Shown here piece by piece: positions 28,228 through 37,327 of a stretch of DNA of 64,000 nt. The stretch's first letter is position 1, and each line of letters opens with the position of its first letter. The stretch is from contig NZ_JAKREW010000001.1 in NCBI RefSeq assembly GCF_022347545.1, positions 310,001 to 374,000 on the forward strand, given 5' to 3'. A program made the translations under genes and the position numbers. The notes under the pieces are model-generated. The model was not told the origin of the DNA. It worked only from the letters and a program-made list of their open reading frames with translations, and did no database searches. This stretch comes from Terribium retamae (GTDB taxonomy: Bacteria > Pseudomonadota > Alphaproteobacteria > Rhizobiales > Rhizobiaceae).

Positions 28228-29421
28228 ATGCCAAGTTCGGCGCGTCTTCGTCGCATCTCCACCTATGTGCTGTTGGCCGCCTCGGCCGGTCTTCTCGCTG
28301 CCTGCGCGTCGCCCCAACCTAAAAGCATGGTGAGCAAGAAACGCTCCAAGGAGTATTTCGCCGAATCCGCCTATGGCGTGAAGGCCAGCCCGCGTGTCGC
28401 CATGCGACGCGGAGGAGGGCGAGACCAAGTCGGCAAGCCGTATCAGGTGCGCGGCAAATGGTACTATCCAAAGGAAGAAAAGCGCTACTCCAAGACCGGA
28501 ACGGCTTCCTGGTACGGCGAGGCCTTTCACAGCCGCCTGACCGCCAATGGCGAAGTCTACGACCTGTCGCAGCTCACCGGCGCTCATCCCACCATGCCTT
28601 TGCCGAGCTATGCGCGTGTCACCAATCTCGACAACGGCAGCTCGGTCATCGTGCGTGTCAACGACCGCGGCCCCTACCATGAAGGCCGCCTGATCGATCT
28701 GTCGAAACGCGCAGCAGACATGTTGGGTTACTCGAAAATCGGCACCGCCCGGGTCAAGGTTGATTATGTCGGCCGCGCGCCGCTCGAAGGCAATGACGAT
28801 TCCTATCTCCTGGCCTCCTATCATCCTGGCAACAAGATGCCCGACCCGTCCGACGGCCTGCCGACCGGTGTGATGGTGGCCATGAATGGTTCGATGCCAA
28901 CTGCACCTTTGAGTGCCAGCGCCGCCGCGGTTCCGTTCCCCGGGCAGTTGACGGATGTGTCTTCGTCGCCCGAGCCGACCCCGGCCACGCAACCCGTCGG
29001 CGTCGACGGTGTCGCGCTTCCGGACGTTGGGCCGATCGCACCGTCACGGCCAGACATTGCCGTCAATCCGAAATTGCCGTTCGAAATGGCCAGCCTGAAC
29101 TATGCCGCTGAGCGCTCGGAACGTTCCGCTGCTGCCTTCGCGGCGCTGGAAGGCCCCGCAGCCGCTTTGGGCAACTGGAAGCTGCCCGAGGATCCATCCG
29201 ACGACTATGTCGCCGCCGGCACGTTCGACGACGCAAAGCAAGCAAAACAGGTGGCGGCGGCACTGAAAGCCTATGGCCGCGTCGAGATCGACCAGGCCAA
29301 GCTGGACGGCAAGGACTGGTATTCGGTCAACCTCTATCAGGATGGCCGCATGAGCCTCGACAACATGCTGGAGGCTGCCTGGAGTCACGGCGCGCCGGAC
29401 GCCTTCGCCGTTCGCGACTGA
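28228..29421 (+). CDS. rlpA: Septal ring lytic transglycosylase RlpA-family lipoprotein with SPOR domain
   Basis: Outer-membrane-anchored peptidoglycan enzyme. The 397-residue precursor has a lipoprotein signal (VLLAASAGLLAAC) with the lipid-modified Cys near 27. A double-psi beta-barrel lies at about 85-180 with KTGTASWYGEAFHSRLTANGE (key GTASWYG and ANGE) and VRVNDRGPYHEGRLIDLS, including the conserved His/Asp region. A Pro/Ala-rich linker leads to a C-terminal SPOR domain (about 325-397) that targets denuded glycans at the septum. ATG 28228 is preceded by GGAGGGGACAG. It is followed by the DacA-like gene on the same strand, a common pairing in this order. Confidence 0.9.
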   Translation: MPSSARLRRISTYVLLAASAGLLAACASPQPKSMVSKKRSKEYFAESAYGVKASPRVAMRRGGGRDQVGKPYQVRGKWYYPKEEKRYSKTGTASWYGEAFHSRLTANGEVYDLSQLTGAHPTMPLPSYARVTNLDNGSSVIVRVNDRGPYHEGRLIDLSKRAADMLGYSKIGTARVKVDYVGRAPLEGNDDSYLLASYHPGNKMPDPSDGLPTGVMVAMNGSMPTAPLSASAAAVPFPGQLTDVSSSPEPTPATQPVGVDGVALPDVGPIAPSRPDIAVNPKLPFEMASLNYAAERSERSAAAFAALEGPAAALGNWKLPEDPSDDYVAAGTFDDAKQAKQVAAALKAYGRVEIDQAKLDGKDWYSVNLYQDGRMSLDNMLEAAWSHGAPDAFAVRD

Positions 29422-29503
29422 GCAGGTCGCCGTTCGGAAGTCGCCTGTTGTTCGTTCGCCTGCACGATTGATCCGTTGCAGGCGATCCTGATAACGTCGC
29501 AAT

Positions 29504-30676
29504 ATGATTGCTAAATCCCGCTTTTCTTCTGTTCTGGCCGGCCTGCTCGGCCTTGCTCTGTTGGCGCTTTCGACATTGCAGGCGGCAGCGCAGCTGTTCG
29601 AAACCAAGGCGGCGACGGCTTTCATGATCGACGCCGAGACCGGGACGGTGCTGTTTGCCAAACAGGCCGACAAGCCGATCCAGCCGGCATCGCTTGCCAA
29701 GCTGATGACGCTCGAAATGGCTTTTAGTGCGGTCAAAAGCGGCCGCATGACGCTGGACGACACTTTCGTGGTCAGCGAGAACGCCTGGCGCAAAGGCGGC
29801 GCGCCATCTGGTACCTCCACCATGTTTGCTGCACTCAAATCCTCGATCCGGCTCGAGGATCTCATGAAAGGCATAGCCGTTCAGGCAGCCAATGACGGCT
29901 GCATCATCATCGCGGAGGGTTTCTCCGGCTCGGAAGCGAACTTCGCCCAGCAGATGAACGAGCGCGCTCGCCAGATCGGCATGCCGATCTCGACCTTCGT
30001 CAATGCCACCGGCCTGCCTGCAGAGGGGCAGAAGACGACGGTGCGTGAGATGACGCAGCTGGCATCGCGTCTGGCACGCGAATATCCGCAATTCTATCCG
30101 TATCTCGCTCTCAAGGACTTCACCTGGAACAAGATCACCCAGCGCAACCGCAATCCGCTGCTGGCCATGGATATCGGCGCCGATGGCTTTGCCGTCGGTG
30201 CCAGCGAACAGGACGGCTTCGCCATCGTCGGTACACTCAACCAAGGCGGCAAACGGGTGATTGCTGCGATGAGCGGGCTGGCCAACGACCGCGAGCGCTC
30301 CGAGGAGGCCCGAAAGCTGCTGGAATGGGGATTGCGCTCCTTCGAAAAGACCGAAATTTTCGCGAAAGAGGAGGTGATCGGCGAGGCGTCCGTGTTTGGA
30401 GGCGCCAAATCGAGCGTGCAACTCAAGGCCAAGGGTGCGGTGGATCTACTTCTGCCGATTGCCAACCGTGACAAGGTAACCGCGCGCATCATCTATAACG
30501 GCCCGCTGCCAGCGCCTGTCGAAGCCGGCCAACCGGTCGGGACGCTGCGCGTCTGGATCGGCGACACGATGAGTCAGGAAACCCCAGTATTCGCCGCAGA
30601 AACAGTAGAAGTCGGCTCCCTGCCGCGTCGCGCCGCTGACGCAGTCAAGGAACTCGCTATCGGCTGGCTGCGGTGA
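29504..30676 (+). CDS. DacA-like (S11/PBP5-type) D-alanyl-D-alanine carboxypeptidase homologue with degenerate active site
   Basis: A 390-residue exported penicillin-binding-protein homologue with a Sec signal (VLAGLLGLALLALSTLQAAA). The S11 fold is plain: TGTVLFAKQAD, QPASLAKLMT with the SxxK motif SLAK near 62-65, NATGLP, and a C-terminal PBP5_C beta domain (about 285-375). The other two motifs are lost: the SxN position reads AVQAANDGC (Ala for Ser), and where KTG is expected the sequence is DGFAVGASEQDG (AVG). Acylation by Ser-62 may persist but turnover is doubtful, so it may be a structural or binding protein. The standard call would be dacC/dacA; I hold back the symbol. Confidence 0.82.
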   Translation: MIAKSRFSSVLAGLLGLALLALSTLQAAAQLFETKAATAFMIDAETGTVLFAKQADKPIQPASLAKLMTLEMAFSAVKSGRMTLDDTFVVSENAWRKGGAPSGTSTMFAALKSSIRLEDLMKGIAVQAANDGCIIIAEGFSGSEANFAQQMNERARQIGMPISTFVNATGLPAEGQKTTVREMTQLASRLAREYPQFYPYLALKDFTWNKITQRNRNPLLAMDIGADGFAVGASEQDGFAIVGTLNQGGKRVIAAMSGLANDRERSEEARKLLEWGLRSFEKTEIFAKEEVIGEASVFGGAKSSVQLKAKGAVDLLLPIANRDKVTARIIYNGPLPAPVEAGQPVGTLRVWIGDTMSQETPVFAAETVEVGSLPRRAADAVKELAIGWLR

Positions 30677-30811
30677 GGTCGCAGCGGCAACGCCGATAAA
30701 CTTTTCCCGGAAAGTGCACGAATTCTTGTGTTGGGCTCCAGCCTCGCGTTGTGGACCTTTCCGCCGGCCCGCTTTATGAGTGAGGTGATCGGCAAGATGC
30801 ATTGGGGCACC

Positions 30812-30906
30812 GCGCGTCCAATCGGACGCGCAAAGGACGCTCCAACACCTCTGAGTCTGCGCATCGTGCTTACCGAAAATCGGTTCCGATTTTCGGGCCG
30901 ATGCGC
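30812..30906. repeat. Two-hairpin palindromic intergenic element
   Basis: GCGCGTCC (30812-30819) pairs with GGACGCGC (30824-30831) around AATC. Downstream, GCGCATCG (30859-30866) pairs with CGATGCGC (30899-30906) enclosing CCGAAAATCGG (30873-30883) and CCGATTTTCGG (30886-30896), a perfect 11-bp inverted repeat. The composition resembles the dispersed palindromic elements found between genes in Mesorhizobium and relatives. It lies in the 298-bp gap between the DacA-like gene and tmk, which otherwise holds no gene. Confidence 0.7.
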
Positions 30907-30974
30907 TAGTCCTCTCGTCGCAGCGACGTCGGATACCTATGTTGGACGTCGGGGTCACAACCGAGGCGCAGTGT

Positions 30975-31649
30975 TTGGCGAACGGATTCTTCATCACATT
31001 CGAAGGCGGCGAGGGGGCCGGCAAGTCGACGCAGATCAAGCGTTTGGCCGAGCGATTGCGCGCCAAGAAATATGATGTCCTGGTCACCCGCGAGCCAGGT
31101 GGGTCGCCGGGTGCTGAGGCCGTAAGGCACGTTTTGCTGTCAGGTGCCGCAGAATCCTTCGGGCCGAAAATGGAAGCACTGCTGTTCGCCGCGGCCCGCT
31201 CTGACCATGTCGAGCAGGTGATCCGGCCAGCTGTGGAGCGTGGTGCGATTGTTCTGTGCGATCGCTTCATCGATTCCTCGCGGGTCTACCAGGGTGCCAC
31301 CGGCGGCCTGGAACCGATCTTCATCGACACGCTGCAACGTGTTGCCATCAATGGCATGGTGCCGAATCTCACCCTCATCCTCGACATCGATCCGGAAGAG
31401 GGGCTGCGCCGCGCAACGGCACGCCGCAATCCCGGCGAAACGCCTGATCGCTTCGAGAAGGAAACGCTGGCTATTCATCAGCAGCGCCGCGATGCCTATC
31501 TGGCCATTGCCAAAGCCGAGCCCAGGCGCTGCGTGGTCATCGATGCATCCGGTGACGCCGACACGGTCGAACACTCTGTGACAGACGCCGTTTTTGCGAT
31601 GTTGGACAAGGCCAAGCTCGCAAAAACCAACCACAAGGCGACGGCATGA
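30975..31649 (+). CDS. tmk: Thymidylate kinase
   Basis: Phosphorylates dTMP to dTDP. P-loop [16 protein letters not shown] near the N-terminus, the DRx motif [13 protein letters not shown] near 93-105, and the LID region with [12 protein letters not shown] choose TTG 30975, giving [11 protein letters not shown] right at the start as in rhizobial homologues, with GAGGCG 6 bp before it; an ATG at 30939 would add 12 residues. The product is 224 residues. Its stop overlaps holB by 4 bp, a pairing conserved across many bacteria. Confidence 0.92.
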   Translation: MANGFFITFEGGEGAGKSTQIKRLAERLRAKKYDVLVTREPGGSPGAEAVRHVLLSGAAESFGPKMEALLFAAARSDHVEQVIRPAVERGAIVLCDRFIDSSRVYQGATGGLEPIFIDTLQRVAINGMVPNLTLILDIDPEEGLRRATARRNPGETPDRFEKETLAIHQQRRDAYLAIAKAEPRRCVVIDASGDADTVEHSVTDAVFAMLDKAKLAKTNHKATA

Positions 31650-32701
31650 GTTTCGAGCGGCTCGCGCCCGAACAGCACGATACGCTGGACGACATACCCG
31701 AGCCCGCGGAGAACCCGCGGCTGGTTGGCCATCGAGACATCACCGCGGCGCTCGCATCAGCCTACGGCAATGGCAAGCTCCCACATGCCTTGATGCTGTG
31801 TGGACCCGCAGGCATTGGAAAGGCCACGCTTGCTTTCCACCTTGCGCATCACCTGTTGAAACATCCAAACAGCAGGCAGGCACCGGAAACGTTAGCCATT
31901 CCCGATCCCGCATCGGGGCTTTTCCGGCAGATCGCGATGGGCGCGCACCCATCCGTGCTTCATCTGACCCGGCCGATGAATGACCGAACCAAAGCGTTCA
32001 AGAGCGTGGTGACGGTGGACGAGATCCGCAAGGTCGGACAGTTCCTGTCGATGACATCGCACGATGGTGGCTACAGGGTCGTGATCGTCGACCCGGCCGA
32101 TGACATGAATACAAACGCTGCCAATGCGTTATTGAAAAATCTTGAGGAGCCGCCTGCACGCACGCTGTTCGTCCTGATCGTCCATGCTCCGGGCAGTCTG
32201 CTGCCCACCATCCGCTCGCGCTGCCAGGTGCTCAGGCTGGCACCGCTCGGTGGGCAGGATCTGATGGCGGTGCTCGACGCGATCGGGCAGGCGATCCCGG
32301 ATGATGCCGCCCAGCGCGCGGCGCTCGCAGAGCGGGCAGGGGGCAGTGCCCGTGCTGCCGTTCTGCTCACGCAATATGGCGGGCTGGAAATTGCTGCGGC
32401 GCTCGAAAAACTGGCCCTGGCGGGCAGGGTGGACGTCGCCACCGCCCATAAATTGGCTGAAACGGTGGCAGGTCGCGACCAGGCGATACCTTTCGAGACC
32501 TTCAATCGCCATGCCCTGGAGTTGTTGTCGGGCGCGGCAAGCTCATCCGCCATCGCTGGAGACCTCGGACGCGCCAAACTCCTGTCCGACACTTGGCAAG
32601 ACGCCCAGCGCGCTATATCTGAAACCGAGACGTACAATCTCGACAAGAAGCAGCACGCACTCACGATGATCGACCGCCTGAATTCTGCGATGCGAATGTG
32701 A
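31646..32701 (+). CDS. holB: DNA polymerase III subunit delta'
   Basis: Clamp-loader subunit of the replicative polymerase. The 351-residue AAA+ protein has [15 protein letters not shown] near 26-40, a P-loop [16 protein letters not shown] near 52-67, sensor-type [10 protein letters not shown] and [25 protein letters not shown] (key [14 protein letters not shown]) and the SRC motif RSRCQVLRL near 190, equivalent to the arginine-finger-bearing SRC of clamp loaders. Position between tmk and metG is conserved. Confidence 0.92.
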   Translation: MSFERLAPEQHDTLDDIPEPAENPRLVGHRDITAALASAYGNGKLPHALMLCGPAGIGKATLAFHLAHHLLKHPNSRQAPETLAIPDPASGLFRQIAMGAHPSVLHLTRPMNDRTKAFKSVVTVDEIRKVGQFLSMTSHDGGYRVVIVDPADDMNTNAANALLKNLEEPPARTLFVLIVHAPGSLLPTIRSRCQVLRLAPLGGQDLMAVLDAIGQAIPDDAAQRAALAERAGGSARAAVLLTQYGGLEIAAALEKLALAGRVDVATAHKLAETVAGRDQAIPFETFNRHALELLSGAASSSAIAGDLGRAKLLSDTWQDAQRAISETETYNLDKKQHALTMIDRLNSAMRM

Positions 32702-32782
32702 CGGCCTTCCCGGGATGGCTTTCGCCATGCCGATGCGATATCCACGCCACAACTTCCATTCAGACATTCATGACGGCCCACC

Positions 32783-34333
32783 ATGTCCCGTGAGAAATTC
32801 TATATCACCACTGCGATTTCCTATCCGAACGGCAAGCCGCATATCGGCCATGCCTACGAATTGCTCGCAACAGACGCACTTGCCCGCTTCCAGCGGTTGG
32901 ACGGCAAGGACGTCTTTTTCCTGACCGGGACCGACGAGCACGGCATCAAGATGCTGCAGACGGCCAAGAAGGAAGGAATCACGCCTCGCGAACTGGCAGA
33001 CCGCAATGCTGCCGAGTTCCGGCGCATGGGGCAGGCGCTCAACGCATCGAATGACGATTTCATCCGCACCACGGAAGAGCGTCACCATGCCTCTTCACAG
33101 GCCATCTGGAAGGCGATGGAGGCCAATGGCGACATCTACAAGGGTGGCTATGCCGGCTGGTATTCGGTGCGCGACGAAGCGTATTACGGCGAAGAAGAAA
33201 CCGAGGTCCGTGCCGACAACGTCCGTTATGGTCCGCAAGGCACGCCTGTGGAGTGGGTCGAGGAGGAAAGCTATTTCTTCCGCCTCTCTGCCTACCAGGA
33301 CAAGCTGCTGGCGCTCTATGAGAACCAGCCCGACTTCGTCGGCCCTTCCGAGCGCCGCAACGAGGTGGCCTCCTTCGTCAAATCGGGACTGAAGGATCTC
33401 TCGATCTCGCGCACCACCTTCGACTGGGGCATCCCTGTACCCGGCGACGAAAAACACGTCATGTATGTGTGGGTGGACGCACTCACCAACTACATCACCG
33501 CAGCCGGCTATCCAGACACCCAAGCTCCATCCTGGGGCTACTGGCCGGCAACGCATATCATCGGCAAGGACATCGTGCGTTTCCACGCCGTCTACTGGCC
33601 AGCCTTCCTGATGTCTGCGGGCATCGAGCTGCCGAAGCGCGTATTCGCCCACGGCTTCCTGTTCAACCGCGGTGAGAAGATGTCGAAATCGGTCGGCAAC
33701 GTCATCGATCCGTTCACGATGGTCGATCACTACGGCCTCGATCAGGTCCGTTATTTCTTCCTGCGCGAAGTGCCGTTCGGCCAGGACGGCAGCTACAGCC
33801 ACGAGGCGATCGTCAACCGCACCAATGCCGACCTCGCCAACGATCTCGGCAATCTGGCGCAGCGTTCGCTGTCGATGATCGCCAAGAATTGCAATGGCGT
33901 GGTGCCGCAGCGCGGCACTCTTGTCGAAGCCGACACGGCCATCCTCGAACAGGCAAGTGCGGCTTTGGCGATAGCGCGCAAGGCAATGAGCGAGCAGGCC
34001 ATCCACCAGGCGCTGGCCGCGATCTTCACGGTGGTCGCTGACGCCAACCGCTATTTCGCGGCACAGGAGCCTTGGGCGCTGAAGAAGACCGATCCGGCAC
34101 GCATGGAAACGGTTCTGTGGACGACGGCCGAGGTCATTCGGCGGGTCGGTATCCTGTGTCAGCCCTACATACCGGGATCGGCCGAGAAGCTGCTCGATAC
34201 GTTGGCGGTCGCTGCAGATAGACGCGATTTCGAGCACCTGACCGACGTACATGCACTTGTGCCCGGCACAGCGTTGCCGGCGCCCCAGCCGGTGTTCCCA
34301 CGTTATATCGAACAGCCGGAAGCGACAGCCTGA
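32783..34333 (+). CDS. metG: Methionyl-tRNA synthetase
   Basis: Class I synthetase charging initiator and elongator tRNA-Met. 516 residues, the short form without the C-terminal tRNA-binding (EMAP) domain, as in other alphaproteobacteria. HIGH motif in [12 protein letters not shown] near 12-23; KMSKS motif in [16 protein letters not shown] near 297; [16 protein letters not shown] in the catalytic core. No zinc-knuckle Cys cluster is visible between the halves. It starts at ATG 32783 and its stop overlaps tatD by 1 bp. Confidence 0.95.
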   Translation: MSREKFYITTAISYPNGKPHIGHAYELLATDALARFQRLDGKDVFFLTGTDEHGIKMLQTAKKEGITPRELADRNAAEFRRMGQALNASNDDFIRTTEERHHASSQAIWKAMEANGDIYKGGYAGWYSVRDEAYYGEEETEVRADNVRYGPQGTPVEWVEEESYFFRLSAYQDKLLALYENQPDFVGPSERRNEVASFVKSGLKDLSISRTTFDWGIPVPGDEKHVMYVWVDALTNYITAAGYPDTQAPSWGYWPATHIIGKDIVRFHAVYWPAFLMSAGIELPKRVFAHGFLFNRGEKMSKSVGNVIDPFTMVDHYGLDQVRYFFLREVPFGQDGSYSHEAIVNRTNADLANDLGNLAQRSLSMIAKNCNGVVPQRGTLVEADTAILEQASAALAIARKAMSEQAIHQALAAIFTVVADANRYFAAQEPWALKKTDPARMETVLWTTAEVIRRVGILCQPYIPGSAEKLLDTLAVAADRRDFEHLTDVHALVPGTALPAPQPVFPRYIEQPEATA

Positions 34334-35127
34334 TGCTGGTCGACAGCCATTGCCATCTGGATTTTCCGGATTTCGCCGAGGAGCGGGCGGCCATCGTTGC
34401 CCGCGCCCTCGCAGCCGGCGTCGGTCGTATGGTCACGATTTCAACGCGTGTAAAGCGTTTCCCGCAGATCCTTGAAATCGCTGAGACTTTTGATGAAGTC
34501 TTCTGCTCCGTCGGCACCCATCCGCACAATGCGGCCGAGGAACTCGACATCACGGCGGAAGAGCTCGTTCGGTTGGCCGAACACCCGAAGGTAGTCGCAA
34601 TCGGTGAGGCCGGTCTCGACTATTTCTATGATAAGGCACCACGAGACGCACAGGCGCAAGGCTTCCGTGTGCATATCGCAGCCGCCCGCCAGACCGGACT
34701 GCCGCTGGTCATCCACGCGCGCAATGCCGACGACGACATGATCGCGATCCTGCGGGACGAGACAGGGAAGGGCGCCTTCCCCTTCATCCTGCACTGCTTT
34801 TCCTCCGGCCGACGGCTGGCCGAGGTCGGCGTGGAACTGGGCGGTTATGTCTCGTTGTCCGGCATCCTGACCTTCAAGAATTCGGCCGAGCTGCGGGAAA
34901 TCGCCAAGGACGTGCCGCGTGACCGGCTGTTGGTGGAGACCGACGCGCCCTATCTTGCGCCCGTGCCGCATCGCGGCCAGCGCAACGAGCCGGCCTATGT
35001 CGCCGACACGGCACGGGTTCTGGCGGAAACGATCGGCGTTAGCCAGGACGAAATCGCTCGCATCACCACCGGCAATTTCTTTCGCCTGTTCTCGAAAATG
35101 CCGCGACTGGCGCAACAGGGCGGATGA
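34333..35127 (+). CDS. tatD: TatD-family metal-dependent DNase
   Basis: A 264-residue TIM-barrel hydrolase of the TatD/YcfH family. Metal ligands are visible: DSHCHLDF near 4-11, GEAGLDYFY with the conserved Glu near 94, the His in PLVIHARNAD near 130, FILHCFSS near 155, and the Asp in LLVETDAPYLAP near 205. Members act as 3'-5' DNases or deoxyribonucleases in DNA repair; the exact substrate is not defined. It is in the metG-tatD-MBL operon, with single-base overlap at the start and 3 bp at the end. Confidence 0.92.
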   Translation: MLVDSHCHLDFPDFAEERAAIVARALAAGVGRMVTISTRVKRFPQILEIAETFDEVFCSVGTHPHNAAEELDITAEELVRLAEHPKVVAIGEAGLDYFYDKAPRDAQAQGFRVHIAAARQTGLPLVIHARNADDDMIAILRDETGKGAFPFILHCFSSGRRLAEVGVELGGYVSLSGILTFKNSAELREIAKDVPRDRLLVETDAPYLAPVPHRGQRNEPAYVADTARVLAETIGVSQDEIARITTGNFFRLFSKMPRLAQQGG

Positions 35128-35130
35128 TCT

Positions 35131-35949
35131 GTGACTGATCGGCTCCGCGTCACCATTCTTGGCTGCGGCTCGTCACCGGGCGTGCCGCGCCTGAATGGCG
35201 ACTGGGGCAACTGTGATCCTGCCAATCCCAAGAACCGCCGCATGCGCGCCGCGGCACTGGTTGAGCGCATCAAAGCCGATGGCGCCAGGACCACGGTTGC
35301 TATCGACACCGGCCCGGATTTCCGCGCCCAGATGCTGATGGCGTCAGTCAGGCACATCGATGCCGTGATCTACACGCATGCGCATGCCGATCACATCCAT
35401 GGCATCGATGATCTGCGCACCTTTGTCATCGGCCAGAACCGCCTGATGGATATCCACGCAGACGGACCAACGATGGGACGCCTTAAACAGGGCTTTGGCT
35501 ACTGTTTCGAAACGCCACCCGGAAGCTCCTATCCGCCAATTTTGCGGCCACATCTCATCGAGCACCGCCAGCCATTCGTGGTGGGAGGAGAGGGGGGTGC
35601 CCTCACCTTCGAGCCGCTGCCGCAAGTGCATGGCGACATCATTTCTCTCGGCTTCCGTCTCGGCCAACTGGCATATTGCCCGGACGTGTCCGATTTTCCG
35701 GCATCGACCGCCGCCCGATTGAACGATCTCGACGTCCTGATCATCGATGCGCTGCAATACAAACCACATCCGAGCCATTTTTCGCTGGCTGAAGCGTTGT
35801 CGTGGATAGAACGGCTCGCGCCAAAGCGAGCTGTGCTGACCCATATGCATGTCCCGTTGGACTATACAGCCGTGCAAACTGAAACGCCCGAGAATGTTGA
35901 ACCGGCGTTTGATGGGATGATCATCGAAATCCCATACAATTCAATGTGA
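35131..35949 (+). CDS. Metallo-beta-lactamase-fold hydrolase (PhnP-like)
   Basis: A 272-residue MBL-fold protein. The metal motif HAHADHIHGIDDLR near 81-94 is complete (HxHxDH), followed by GDIISLGFRLG, CPDVSDFP and THMHVPLDY near 237, giving the last metal ligands. The N-terminus ILGCGSSPGVPRLNGDWGNC (key GCGSSPGVPR) is shared with PhnP, a phosphoribosyl 1,2-cyclic phosphodiesterase, and with the MBL gene that follows metG-tatD in most rhizobia. GTG 35131 is the likely start. No phn genes are nearby, so a role in phosphonate breakdown is not implied. Confidence 0.87.
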   Translation: MTDRLRVTILGCGSSPGVPRLNGDWGNCDPANPKNRRMRAAALVERIKADGARTTVAIDTGPDFRAQMLMASVRHIDAVIYTHAHADHIHGIDDLRTFVIGQNRLMDIHADGPTMGRLKQGFGYCFETPPGSSYPPILRPHLIEHRQPFVVGGEGGALTFEPLPQVHGDIISLGFRLGQLAYCPDVSDFPASTAARLNDLDVLIIDALQYKPHPSHFSLAEALSWIERLAPKRAVLTHMHVPLDYTAVQTETPENVEPAFDGMIIEIPYNSM

Positions 35950-36101
35950 AACACGTACTTGCTTACACGCGCAGTAAGCTCGGCTTGGAGAGAGTTTATC
36001 GTCTAGTGATCGCTTGCGACTGCATCACTGTGTGGCGGCGCGTATTGCAGCACAAAGCGCAATGGCACGCGACTCAACTCAACCATTCGCCCCACACCAG
36101 C

Positions 36102-36129
36102 AAGTTCCATAATCTATCTTATGCGACTT
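36102..36129. other. Candidate XerCD dif site (chromosome dimer resolution)
   Basis: A 28-bp element: left arm AAGTTCCATAA (36102-36112), centre TCTATC (36113-36118), right arm TTATGCGACTT (36119-36129). The arms are inverted repeats at 9 of 11 positions, and the inner CATAA/TTATG with a 6-bp spacer is the hallmark of dif sites bound by XerC and XerD. It sits in a gene-free gap at the point where coding strand bias flips in the window. No xer gene is adjacent, as expected for a chromosomal dif. Confidence 0.78.
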
Positions 36130-36176
36130 TTATTCGTGTAGCTCTTGCGTCAAGCGAAAGAAAACCGGCCTGAACT

Positions 36177-36482
36177 TCATGGCCGTTTTCTAAAGCGTCT
36201 TAAGCATGAAAACGCAGGCCTGCTGACACTTGAGCCAAGCAGGTGCTCGCCCCACTCCAGAGTGTCGTAGCCCATGGCTGTGTAGAACGCATGCACCGTG
36301 ACGGACGAATGCAGGTTCAGTTCCTTAAGGCCTCTCTCGTGCAGTGTGTTCAAGCTTTTGGATCAATGCTCGACAATCTCGGCAGAATAGTCACAGGCGG
36401 CTGTCGTGCGGACTGCTGAATGATGGGCTTCAAGCGCATCGCGCGCGTCGTCCGGACTGACGGGGCGGATAACAAAACTCAC
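36177..36482 (-). pseudogene. Decayed GNAT acetyltransferase (nonsense mutation plus internal deletion)
   Basis: Read on the minus strand from GTG 36482, the frame gives an acetyltransferase N-terminus (SFVIRPVSPDDARDALEAHH) to AEIVEH, then TGA at 36363-36365 where related proteins usually have Trp (TGG). The same frame continues with a C-terminal GNAT end: ERGLKELNLHSSVTVHAFY, TAMGYDTLEWGEH, then a stop at 36177-36179. About 60 residues, including the acetyl-CoA-binding loop, are absent between the two parts. It is therefore a dead gene. Confidence 0.75.
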
Positions 36483-36502
36483 AAACCTCGCCCCCAGCTG
36501 CC

Positions 36503-36796
36503 TTATTCACTCACGAATTGAACACCGAGCGAACGCAGTGACCGCCAACGAACCCTCGCCATGCGCGGGGCAACATTTCCTTCCCCTATGGTCAGACTGA
36601 AAATTTGCGGGACACCATCTGTGTTATCAAAATCCAGCTTTGCCCCATTTGGGGACAGACTGCGAACTGTCGCTTCGCGGGTGCAATAGCCGCCAAAGAA
36701 GGTCAAAACACCGCGTTTCAGCACGCGATGACGTGTTTCGCCGCGTTGCTCTACCTCGCTCCGCGCATTCTTAGGAGATTCCTGAACGATATTCAT
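36503..36796 (-). CDS. PilZ-domain protein
   Basis: A 97-residue single-domain protein of the PilZ type, the usual bacterial c-di-GMP receptor fold. It shows an N-terminal basic motif RGETRHRVLKRG (RxxxR-like) near 19-30 and the second half-motif RSLSPNGAKLDF near 47-58, which replaces D/NxSxxG with SPNG. With the conserved Asp/Asn shifted, c-di-GMP binding is uncertain. It ends with RSLGVQFVSE. ATG 36796 has GAGGGA 6 bp upstream; an ATG 14 codons earlier is also open. Stand-alone PilZ proteins are numerous in rhizobia. Confidence 0.75.
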   Translation of the reverse strand: MNIVQESPKNARSEVEQRGETRHRVLKRGVLTFFGGYCTREATVRSLSPNGAKLDFDNTDGVPQIFSLTIGEGNVAPRMARVRWRSLRSLGVQFVSE

Positions 36797-36885
36797 GACA
36801 TTCCCTCTCATTCCTGACAGGAACGAAGCAGATTCCATGCCAAACCTGCTAAACTAATCCCCGCCGTAAGAATGAAGAGAGTTCG

Positions 36886-37245
36886 ATGACAGAAATTGCC
36901 GAACGGCCGGAAGATCTACCACGGCTCCTGGTCGAACGGTTGATCGCTCGAGACGCTGATGGACTTGCGTTGCTCTATGAAGAGGATGCAGTCATGGCTT
37001 TGCCTGGTGGAGAGATTGCCTCAGGCAGAACTGCCATTGGCAAAGCGTTTCGAGCTTTCCTTGAAACAGTACCTTTCGTAGAGCCGGGAGCGCAGGCTCG
37101 TGTCCTAAGGAATGGAGATCTGGCTATTACGTCAACCCGGCTTCCGGACGGGACCATCACCGTTGAAGTCGCCCGGCAGCAATCCGACGGATCATGGCTT
37201 TGGGTAATTGATCATCCGGCGCTCTATCCCGGCTCTAAAAGTTAG
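36886..37245 (+). CDS. NTF2-like / DUF4440-type protein
   Basis: A 119-residue protein of the NTF2-like (SnoaL/ketosteroid-isomerase) superfamily. It has the usual sequence flow: an N-terminal helix with LLVERLIARDADGLALLYEEDAV (key RDADGLALLYEEDAV), ALPGGEIASGRTAIGKAFRAFL, and strands ending SDGSWLWVIDHPALYP. The fold hosts isomerases, dehydratases and small-ligand binders; none of their catalytic pairs can be assigned here. GAAGAGAG precedes the ATG. It is a single gene divergent from the PilZ gene. Confidence 0.8.
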   Translation: MTEIAERPEDLPRLLVERLIARDADGLALLYEEDAVMALPGGEIASGRTAIGKAFRAFLETVPFVEPGAQARVLRNGDLAITSTRLPDGTITVEVARQQSDGSWLWVIDHPALYPGSKS

Positions 37246-37327
37246 GTCCCATTTCAACCTTGCGTCACCCTGCCCTTGAGCCGCAATTGCGACATTTCTA
37301 CCCTTGCGCCCCCAACGACGTTACACA

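Noticed and set aside
35946..36173. 75-codon + strand frame after the MBL gene
   Set aside because: It runs through the dif candidate, has no ribosome site and unlike codon use; treated as non-coding.
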